Source: Chromatiaceae bacterium (GTDB lineage Bacteria > Pseudomonadota > Gammaproteobacteria > Chromatiales > Chromatiaceae). From it: a stretch of DNA of 64,000 nucleotides. Shown one piece after another: positions 57,755-64,000 of the stretch. The notes beneath the pieces were generated by a model. The model saw nothing but the letters and a program-made list of their open reading frames with translations. It was not told the DNA's origin and searched no databases. Location: positions 1 through 64,000 of the forward strand of contig REDK01000078.1 of NCBI GenBank assembly GCA_007693535.1. Direction: 5' to 3'. The stretch's first letter is position 1, and each line of letters begins with the position of its first letter. A program made the translations under genes and the position numbers.

Positions 57755-58528
57755 ATGGCCGCACCCGATCTCGCTGCCATTCGCCCACTGCAGCAGGAAC
57801 TCGACGCCCATCCCATCTACGGAGCCCTGCGCAACCTCGCCGATCTACGCGTGTTCATGCAGCACCATTGCTTCTCGGTCTGGGATTTCATGTCCCTGAT
57901 CAAGTATCTGCAGCAGCAGGTGGCGCCGACCACGGTACCCTGGATGCCAGTGGGAGACCCAGCCGTGCGCTACTTCATCAACCAACTGGTGCTGGAAGAG
58001 GAATCCGACACGCTGGAGGCCGCGGAGGGTCCCCGCCACAGCAGCCATTTCGAATTCTATTGCGCGGCCATGCACGAGATCGGCGCCGACGGCGACCTGC
58101 CGCGACGCTTTCTGGAGCGGGTGCGGTCCGACGGGCTCGATGCCGCCCTGTATTCCGATCTGGTGCCACTGCCGGCGCGCTACTTCACCGAGACCACCTT
58201 CTGCTTCATCCGCGAGGACAAGCCTCATGCCGCCGCCGCGGCCTTGGCGGTAGGCCGCGAGCGGGTGATCCCGGAGATGTTCCGGCAATTGATCGGACGC
58301 ATGGGGATCGGCCCGGCGCAGGCGCCCTCGTTTCACTACTATCTGAACCGCCATATCCATCTGGACGAGGACTTCCACGGCCCGCTCTCGCTGCGCCTGC
58401 TGGAGACCCTGTGCGGGGATGATCCGGTGCGGCTGGAAGAGGCCGCCACGGCCGCGGAGGAGGCGATCTGCGCCCGCCTGCGCTTTTGGGACGGGGTGCT
58501 GGAGGCGATCGAGGCAAGCCGGGGCTGA
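57755..58528 (+). CDS. DUF3050 family protein (haem-oxygenase-like fold)
   Basis: 257 aa. HPIYGALRNLADLRVFMQHHCFSVWDFMSLIKYLQ, VPWMPVGDPAVRYFINQLVLEEESD, SHFEFYCAAMHEIGAD, GRERVIPEMF and FHYYLNRHIHLDEDFHGPLSLRLLETLCGDD contain the His/Glu-rich motifs of DUF3050. This all-helical family is related to haem-oxygenase-like diiron enzymes; its reaction is not established. I start at ATG 57755 (AGAGGA eight bases upstream) rather than the track GTG 57734. Confidence 0.9.
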   Translation: MAAPDLAAIRPLQQELDAHPIYGALRNLADLRVFMQHHCFSVWDFMSLIKYLQQQVAPTTVPWMPVGDPAVRYFINQLVLEEESDTLEAAEGPRHSSHFEFYCAAMHEIGADGDLPRRFLERVRSDGLDAALYSDLVPLPARYFTETTFCFIREDKPHAAAAALAVGRERVIPEMFRQLIGRMGIGPAQAPSFHYYLNRHIHLDEDFHGPLSLRLLETLCGDDPVRLEEAATAAEEAICARLRFWDGVLEAIEASRG

Positions 58529-58908
58529 ACGGGGGCCGACCTGGCCTGGGAGCTGGTCCCGAAGCCTGGCCCAAGCCGACCAGCTGCGCGCTCCGCGGGA
58601 GTCCTCCAGGTCCAGGGCCTGGTGAACGGCCCAGACCAGGGTGCCGATCCACATGCCACCCAACAGGGTGTAGCCGATACCGACCAGGGCGACGAATTAA
58701 GCGGCAATCCACCCCAGATGGGGCGGAATCATCAGGACAGCTGCAGTGATTTCCGCACGGCGATCGAAGCGGCCACGGACGCGGGCCGGCAGCGGCGCAT
58801 TCGGGCAGCCGGTCATCAACCCCGCCACTGTTGCACCGCGCGCACGGTGCCCGTACCTTCCCGGCCAATCCCGAGTCTTTTGCTACACAATCGCCGCCGA
58901 GACCCGCC
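58529..58908. other. Intergenic with a possible membrane-protein relic
   Basis: On the minus strand near 58600-58720 a frame reads FVALVGIGYTLLGGMWIGTLVWAVHQALDLEDS, which looks like a membrane helix with a polar tail, but it is interrupted by a stop codon just upstream and has no recognisable start. It may be the remnant of a small membrane protein. Nothing else is supported. Confidence 0.3.
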
Positions 58909-60438
58909 ATGACCACCGCCGCGCCCCGACTCGCCACCGCACCGGCCGCCGCCATCCCCCCGTTCGAGCACAGCTATGCCACGCTGCCTGAGCGGTTCTT
59001 CGCCCGCATCGCGCCGACACCGGTGCGCGCGCCGCTGCTGCTGCGGCTGAACCTGCCGCTCGCCGCGGAACTGGGGCTCGACGCCGACTGGCTCGCCGGA
59101 CCACACGGGGTGGCGATGTGTGCCGGCAACCGGCTCCCGGCGAGCGCCCAGCCGCTCGCAATGGCCTATGCCGGGCATCAGTACGGGCAGTTCGTGCCGA
59201 GCCTCGGTGACGGTCGGGCGCTCCTACTCGGCGAAGTCATCGACCACGCCGGCCAACGCCGCGACCTACAGCTCAAGGGGGCCGGACGTACGCCCTTCTC
59301 GCGCTCCGGCGATGGGCGCGCCGTGCTCGGTCCGATGCTGCGCGAATACATCCTAGGCGAGGCGATGCAGGGGCTTGGCATTCCCACCACCCGCGCGCTG
59401 GCGGTGGTTGCCACCGGCGAGCCGGTATTGCGCGAGCGCCCAGAGCCCGGCGCCGTATTGACCCGCGTCGCCGCGAGCCACATTCGCGTCGGCACCTTTG
59501 AATATTTCGCCCGCCGCGGCGATCTCGACGCCGTCCGCACACTGGCGGATTACGTCATCGACCGGCACTTCCCGGCGCTGACGGAGCACGCTGCCCCGTA
59601 TGTCGAGCTGCTCGCCGCCATTGCCGCGCGTCAGGGCGAGCTAATCGCCCGCTGGTTGCTGGTCGGCTTCATCCACGGTGTCCTGAACACCGACAACGTC
59701 GCGCTGTCCGGCGAGACCATCGACTTCGGCCCCTGCGCCTTCATGGACCGCTACGACCCCAACCAGGTCTACAGCTCCATCGACCACTTCGGCCGCTATG
59801 CCTATGCGCAGCAGCCCAGCATCGGGCTGTGGAACCTCACCCAACTGGCCAACTGTCTGCTGCCGCTGCTCGACCCTGACAGCGAGGCGGCCAAGGCCCA
59901 GGCCCGCGGCGCGCTGGAGGCCTACGGCCGCGCCTTCGCATCCGCCTACGCGGGCGGGCTGCGCGCGAAGCTCGGCCTGCTCGCCGCGGCGGGCACCGAC
60001 CAAGACGCCGATGACGAACTGGTGCAGGACCTGCTTGGCCGCATGGCCGCCCACCATGCCGACTTTACCAACACCTTCCGGGCTCTGAGCGACGCGCGCC
60101 CGGATCAACCGCACACCCTGGCAGCCGTCCGTACCCAATTCGACGAGGCGGCCGCCTTCGATACTTGGGCCGAGGACTGGCGCGCCCGGCTCGCCCGGCA
60201 GGCCGAGCCCGACGCCGCCCGCCAGGCCCGCATGCGCACCGTCAACCCCGCCTTCATTCCGCGCAACCATCGCGTGCAGCAGGTGATCGACGCCGCCACC
60301 GAGCGCGGCGATCTGGCGCCCCTGGAGCAGTTGCTCAGCGTCGTCTCGCGCCCCTATGACGACCACACCGGGCTGGCCGCCTACCGCCAGCCACCACAGC
60401 CGCACGAGGTCGTCCGACAGACCTTCTGCGGCACCTGA
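58909..60438 (+). CDS. selO: Protein adenylyltransferase SelO
   Basis: 509 aa pseudokinase of the SelO (YdiU/UPF0061) family that AMPylates protein hydroxyls in redox stress. MAYAGHQYGQFVPSLGDGRALLLGE, DLQLKGAGRTPFSRSGDGRAVLGPMLREYILGEAM (Lys of the inverted ATP-binding site), GFIHGVLNTDNVALSGETIDFGPCAFMD (Asp/Asn metal ligands) and NPAFIPRNHRVQQVI are hallmarks. Eukaryotic forms end in selenocysteine; here the end (RQTFCGT) has a cysteine. ATG 58909 gives the family N-terminus. Confidence 0.95.
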   Translation: MTTAAPRLATAPAAAIPPFEHSYATLPERFFARIAPTPVRAPLLLRLNLPLAAELGLDADWLAGPHGVAMCAGNRLPASAQPLAMAYAGHQYGQFVPSLGDGRALLLGEVIDHAGQRRDLQLKGAGRTPFSRSGDGRAVLGPMLREYILGEAMQGLGIPTTRALAVVATGEPVLRERPEPGAVLTRVAASHIRVGTFEYFARRGDLDAVRTLADYVIDRHFPALTEHAAPYVELLAAIAARQGELIARWLLVGFIHGVLNTDNVALSGETIDFGPCAFMDRYDPNQVYSSIDHFGRYAYAQQPSIGLWNLTQLANCLLPLLDPDSEAAKAQARGALEAYGRAFASAYAGGLRAKLGLLAAAGTDQDADDELVQDLLGRMAAHHADFTNTFRALSDARPDQPHTLAAVRTQFDEAAAFDTWAEDWRARLARQAEPDAARQARMRTVNPAFIPRNHRVQQVIDAATERGDLAPLEQLLSVVSRPYDDHTGLAAYRQPPQPHEVVRQTFCGT

Positions 60439-60525
60439 CAGGGGCTGTCAGGCTACAATGGGCATTTTACGGTAAGGCAATGAAATAATTGGCTCTTCTC
60501 AGCCGATCCCATCCCCTCTCAAGAC

Positions 60526-61299
60526 TCATGCTGGTCCGGCAAAGCGGCGCTGGCGTAGCGCCTCGTACAGGCAGATACCGGCGGTGACCGCCACATTCAG
60601 GCTCTCCACCGCGCCATACATCGGCAGGTGCACCAGGGTATCGCAGCGCTCGCGGGTAAGCCGGCGCAGTCCCTGGCCCTCGCTGCCCAGCACCAATGCC
60701 ACCGGGCCACGCAGGTCGGTCGCAAACAGCGGGGTGGCGGCCTCGCCGGCGGTGCCGATCAGCCACAGCCCCTGTGCCTGCAGCCAGGCCATGGTGCGCG
60801 CCAAGTTGGTCACCGCCACGAACGGAACCGTCTCCGCCGCCCCGCTGGCAACCTTCACCGCCACCGGCGTCAGCCCGGCCGCCTGGTCCTTGGGGGCGAT
60901 CACCGCCTGTACCCCGGCCGCATCGGCACTGCGCAGGCAGGCTCCCAGGTTATGCGGATCGGTGACCCCGTCAAGCAGCAGCAGCAACGGCGGAGCCAGC
61001 GCCGAAGCGCGGTCTGCCGCGCACCAGGGGGCCAAGATGTCGGCTAGGGCGCCCTCGTCGCGTGCCGCTGGCGTCTGCACCCAGGCCAGCACACCTTGAT
61101 GGTTGGCCCCACCAGCGGCCTCATCGAGGGCTGCGCGCGTGACCTGCTCGGTCTCGATCCCGGCCGCGTGGGCCAGTTGCACCAGTTCTGCCAGGCGCCG
61201 GTCGCGGCGCTGGCGGTCCAGCCACAGCCGCGTCACGCCGCCGCGGCCAAACCGCAGCGCGGTACGCACGCTGTTGATGCCGACGACGGCCTGGGTCAT
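60526..61299 (-). CDS. rlmB: 23S rRNA (guanosine(2251)-2'-O)-methyltransferase RlmB
   Basis: 257 aa SPOUT methyltransferase. VVGINSVRTALRFG starts the L30e-like RNA-binding domain; LLLLDGVTDPHNLGACLRSADAAGVQAVI, KVASGAAETVPFVAVTNLAR, VLGSEGQGLRRLTRERCD and LPMYGAVESLNVAVTAGICLYEA are the knotted SAM-binding motifs 1-3. ATG 61299 by family alignment. Frequently follows rnr in relatives; rnr is not present here. gspF lies 67 bp upstream on the same strand. Confidence 0.95.
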   Translation of the reverse strand: MTQAVVGINSVRTALRFGRGGVTRLWLDRQRRDRRLAELVQLAHAAGIETEQVTRAALDEAAGGANHQGVLAWVQTPAARDEGALADILAPWCAADRASALAPPLLLLLDGVTDPHNLGACLRSADAAGVQAVIAPKDQAAGLTPVAVKVASGAAETVPFVAVTNLARTMAWLQAQGLWLIGTAGEAATPLFATDLRGPVALVLGSEGQGLRRLTRERCDTLVHLPMYGAVESLNVAVTAGICLYEALRQRRFAGPA

Positions 61300-61366
61300 G
61301 GGTTACTCGCGGGAAATCGGTAGCGGGTGGCGCCGGGGCCGGAACCGGCTGTTCACCACCGGCGGT

Positions 61367-62575
61367 TCAGAACACCAGCTCGTTGGCGCCGAGAATGGCC
61401 ATCAGGATGCTGATGATGATCCCGGCGACGATGATGCCGAGCCCGATGATCAGGGCTGGCTCCAGCAGGGTCAGCAGGCGCTGCACGCTGGCGCGGGTCT
61501 CGCGGTCGAAGATGTCGGCCACCTTGGCCAGCATCCCATCGAGCGCCCCGGACTCCTCGCCGACACGGATCATCTGCAGCGCCAGTTGCGGCAGCACCGC
61601 GCGGCTGGTCAGGGGTTCGGCCAGGCCGCGGCCGTGCTTGAGCCCCTCCCCCACCGCGTCCAGGCCTTCGCCGATCTTGCGGTTCTCCACCACCTCCTTG
61701 GCCAGGTTCAGACCGCTGAGCAGCGGCAGGCCGTTCTTGAGCAGGGTCGCCAGGGTATGGCAAAAGCGCGCGGTCTCAAGCTTCCAGACCAGATCGCCCA
61801 GCAGCGGCAGATCCATGAGCCGGTAATCGAAGGCGCGGCGGTGGTCGGGATTCTGCAGCCAACGCTCGATCAGCACCGCGATCAGTGCGACCGCTACCAG
61901 CATCCCCCACCAGTAGGCGCGAAAGACCTCCCCGACCCCGACCACGATGCGGGTCGGCAACGGCAGCGCTGCGCCCATATCGTCGAACAGCACGGTGAAC
62001 TGGGGTACCACAAACACCAGCAGCATGATCACCGATAACCCGGCCACCACTAGCAGGATGATCGGATAGACCAGGGCCGAGCCGATGGTGCCGCGCAGTT
62101 CGGCGCTACGCTCCAGATAATCGGCCAGGCGGACGAGCACCTCATCGAGCGCCCCGCTCGCCTCGCCAGCGCGGACCATGTTCACATACAGGCGCGGGAA
62201 CTGCCCATCCTGGGCCTCCAGCGCGGCCGAGAAGGTCGCCCCGCCGCGCACCCGCTCCTGCAGGTCAGCCAGCACCCGGACCACGTGCTCCTCGGCGGTC
62301 AGCTCCCCGAGCACCCCGAGGGAGCGATCCAGGGTCAGGCCCGACTCCAGCAGGGTCGCCAACTGGCGGGTCAAGATCTCGATATCCTTGGGGGACAGGG
62401 TCCGGCGTCGGCGCCGCGCCCACTGCGCGGCCAGGCCACCGGCGGAACGGGTCTGGATCGGAATCAGCCCCTCCGACTGCAGGGAACGGATCAGCGCCTG
62501 CTCATCGGCGGCCTCCTGTTCCCCCTCGACGGCATCGCCATCGGGCTTGACGGCCTTGTAATAGAAACGGGGCAT
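61367..62575 (-). CDS. gspF: Type II secretion system inner-membrane protein GspF
   Basis: 402 aa with the GspF/PilC layout: N-terminal FYYKAVKPDGDAVEGEQEAADEQALIRSLQSEGLIP, two T2SSF cytoplasmic domains (TRQLATLLESGLTLDRSLGVLGEL and FCHTLATLLKNGLPLLSGLNLA) and three membrane segments, the last two near residues 170-230 and 370-395 (PALIIGLGIIVAGIIISILMAILGA). RVGEESGALDGML and MVRAGEASGALDEVL are the duplicated signature. It is a platform protein of T2SS (or T4P). No other gsp gene is in the window; rlmB follows on the same strand. Confidence 0.9.
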   Translation of the reverse strand: MPRFYYKAVKPDGDAVEGEQEAADEQALIRSLQSEGLIPIQTRSAGGLAAQWARRRRRTLSPKDIEILTRQLATLLESGLTLDRSLGVLGELTAEEHVVRVLADLQERVRGGATFSAALEAQDGQFPRLYVNMVRAGEASGALDEVLVRLADYLERSAELRGTIGSALVYPIILLVVAGLSVIMLLVFVVPQFTVLFDDMGAALPLPTRIVVGVGEVFRAYWWGMLVAVALIAVLIERWLQNPDHRRAFDYRLMDLPLLGDLVWKLETARFCHTLATLLKNGLPLLSGLNLAKEVVENRKIGEGLDAVGEGLKHGRGLAEPLTSRAVLPQLALQMIRVGEESGALDGMLAKVADIFDRETRASVQRLLTLLEPALIIGLGIIVAGIIISILMAILGANELVF

Positions 62576-63252
62576 GTTTCGCCTGTTCAGGGTGACCGTG
62601 AGGGTAAGGGGCCGCGATCACTCGGCGGGATCGCAGAGCTGGCCGCGGCAGGCCGCGGCCTGGACGTGCAACATGGCCGCCGCCGGGCGCAGCCGGGCGA
62701 CGCGATGCGATGTTCGGCAGCCGCGAACAGTTGCTCCCAACGGGCGAGTCTGGCGAGTGCATCACGCACATCGGCGCGGCAGATCGACCGCTCAAGGGCC
62801 TACTCCAGGTTATGGCGCAGGTTCCAATGGTCCGTGGCCGCGACACCGAACACCAGCAGGTCCGCGTCGGAGCCCGGGGGTCAAGGTGATGATGAACTCG
62901 ACCATCGCCGCTCAAGTTGCCCTGTAGGGGTGATGATAACGCGATTGCCGAAGACGGTAAGCGGAACCGAGCGCTTCGCCTGCTCCAGCGCCGGGTCCAG
63001 ATTCGGGCCCCGAATGCGGGTGCAGACCGCGGGTCAGGCCCAGGATGGATCCGGCCGTGGCCGGGGCCGGGGCCGGGGCCGGGGCCTGGACCAGCCCCCA
63101 CGTCGCCGAGATCCACCGGAATCCAGCACCGCGACGGCGAGGATCGAGGGCGAATTGGCCGGCGACCATTCAGCAATTGGCGATCGCCCCGTTCATCTGG
63201 GTCAGCACCCCAGCCGAGGTGCAACCGCCGACATCCGAGAGGACCTTCCCCA
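62576..63252. other. Intergenic with possible relic and (GGGGCC)4 repeat
   Basis: About 680 bp. A GGGGCC unit is repeated four times at 63063-63086, a sequence able to form a G-quadruplex on the + strand. On the minus strand separate frames read LDPALEQAKRSVPLTVFGNRVIITP and, 60 bp later, a short SDADLLVFGVAATDHWNL frame interrupted by stops; these may be remnants of a lost gene but I cannot name it. Confidence 0.4.
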
Positions 63253-64000
63253 CTACCAGCTCGGCCTGATAGGCGCAGCCGACCCTGCCGCCGCAGCCCG
63301 ATTCAGCGCCGAGATGAGCGCCCGCAGCGCGGCGCCGACGCTGTCGCGATCGATCGCGGCCCCGACGACCAGCCGACCGTCGAGGTCGAGCTGCACATAG
63401 GCCGCCGCCTCGGCATCGGTCCCGGCACCGATCGCGTGCTCCTGATAGTCGCGCACATCGATGCTCTGCCCATAGGCGGTAGTCCAGGCTGCGGCAAAGG
63501 CGGCAATGGCGCCCTTCCCTGCCCCGACGATGGTCTGCTCGCGCCCATCCCGCCGCAGCCGCGCCTCGATGCGGTCCTGACCATTGCGGCGCAGGCGATA
63601 GCCAAGCAGGCCGACGGGATCGCGGTCACGGATATATTCAGCGCGGAACAGCGCATGGATGCGCTCCGCATCGATGACGCCGCCGCGCTCCTCACTCTCG
63701 CGCTGCACCACCGCGGCGAATTCGGTCTGCAGCCAGCGCGGCAGACTCAGGCCATAGTCGCGCTCCAGCACGAAGGCGATGCCGCCCTTGCCGGACTGGC
63801 TGTTGACCCGGATCACCGCCTCGTAGCTGCGCCCGAGATCCTGCGGGTCGATGGGCAGATAGGCCACCTGCCAGGGTTGATCGGGCTGTGCCTGCTGGCG
63901 CTGCAGGCATTTGCGAATGGCATCCTGATGGCTGCCGGAGAAGGCGGTATAGACCAGCTCCCCGACCCAGGGATGGCGCGGATGACAGCGGATACCGGTG
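63253..64000 (-). CDS. leuA: 2-isopropylmalate synthase, C-terminal part (runs off window)
   Basis: Only the 3' 249 codons are in the window; the frame is open to 64000. HPWVGELVYTAFSGSHQDAIRKCL and YLPIDPQDLGRSYEAVIRVNSQSGKGG match the long (about 560-aa) LeuA type, in which the subdomain after the TIM barrel precedes the C-terminal leucine-sensing regulatory domain (residues from about SLPRWLQTEFAAVVQ to the end, with QTIVGAGKGAIAAFAAAW and YVQLDLDGRLVVGAAIDRDSVGAALRAL). LeuA condenses acetyl-CoA with 2-oxoisovalerate in leucine synthesis. The track start at 63867 is internal. Confidence 0.93.
   Translation of the reverse strand, partial: TGIRCHPRHPWVGELVYTAFSGSHQDAIRKCLQRQQAQPDQPWQVAYLPIDPQDLGRSYEAVIRVNSQSGKGGIAFVLERDYGLSLPRWLQTEFAAVVQRESEERGGVIDAERIHALFRAEYIRDRDPVGLLGYRLRRNGQDRIEARLRRDGREQTIVGAGKGAIAAFAAAWTTAYGQSIDVRDYQEHAIGAGTDAEAAAYVQLDLDGRLVVGAAIDRDSVGAALRALISALNRAAAAGSAAPIRPSW

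Noticed and set aside
58600-58720. Small membrane protein gene on the minus strand
   Set aside because: The hydrophobic frame has a stop directly upstream and no start codon or ribosome-binding site; reported only as a possible relic in the intergenic entry.
62700-62960. Nucleotidyltransferase (MNT-like) gene fragment between gspF and leuA
   Set aside because: The SDADLLV wording is suggestive, but the remaining signature is absent and stops interrupt the frames, so I keep it only as an unnamed possible relic.

Overview
The window is GC-rich, densely coded chromosomal DNA from a gammaproteobacterium. Gene order (thrS-infC-rpmI-rplT-pheS-pheT-ihfA-merR with a tRNA-Pro behind it; eno-ftsB-ispD-ispF-truD; iscR) and gene content (cytochrome c4-like protein, DUF4892-OmpA protein, orphan TRAP receptor, stand-alone homocysteine-methyltransferase domain) suggest a purple-sulfur-bacterium-like member of the Chromatiales. 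No photosynthesis or sulfur-oxidation gene lies in the window, so this placement is an inference.

Layout. 1-7.4 kb is an accessory, decayed stretch: a lipocalin, then fragments of several insertion sequences (IS91-like, IS21-like end repeats, a serine-recombinase zinc ribbon, an IS1182-family transposase with an amber codon and a frameshift), a frameshifted RelE-type toxin without antitoxin, an intact UMF1-family MFS transporter, an Mrr N-terminal fragment, a DUF4892-OmpA outer-membrane protein and a REP-associated transposase tail. 7.4-16.5 kb holds small membrane proteins, a PDZ protein and the aerobic ribonucleotide reductase genes: nrdA with a promoter carrying two NrdR boxes 32 bp apart, nrdB, and a divergent 4Fe-4S ferredoxin that may serve NrdB. 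16.9-25.3 kb carries a di-haem cytochrome c, a beta-lactamase-fold hydrolase, an Hsp20 next to a DegQ-type protease, hemW, an orphan TRAP receptor and a secreted EEP nuclease/phosphatase. 25.8-29.3 kb has a small protein coupled to bioA and a tryptophanase/tyrosine phenol-lyase homologue.

29.4-38.9 kb is the translation block: tRNA-Val(GAC), thrS, infC with an AUC start, rpmI, rplT, pheS, pheT, ihfA, a MerR regulator, tRNA-Pro(GGG) and rpmE. 39-43.6 kb has an alpha/beta hydrolase, an unusual AAA+ ATPase with an N-terminal zinc-binding-like region, a second lipocalin, iscR and a small membrane protein. 44-52.5 kb is a run of metabolic and envelope genes: ankyrin lipoprotein, short-chain dehydrogenase, NRDE protein, GT-C glycosyltransferase, MetH homocysteine domain, cytochrome b561 and a methyltransferase. 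52.6-56.7 kb (minus strand) is the eno-ftsB-ispD-ispF-truD cluster. 57.7-64 kb has a DUF3050 protein, SelO, rlmB, gspF and the 3' part of leuA, which runs off the window.

The most distinctive features are: (i) a dispersed intergenic repeat of about 157 bp in four copies (one partial), with imperfect inverted ends and placed against gene boundaries, apparently an undescribed MITE-like family; (ii) the paired NrdR boxes over a recognisable sigma-70 promoter at nrdA; (iii) the ferredoxin-nrdB pairing; (iv) hairpins placed directly in front of infC and the DegQ-type gene; and (v) the lipocalin/AAA+/hydrolase group. No CRISPR array, prophage or complete mobile element was found.
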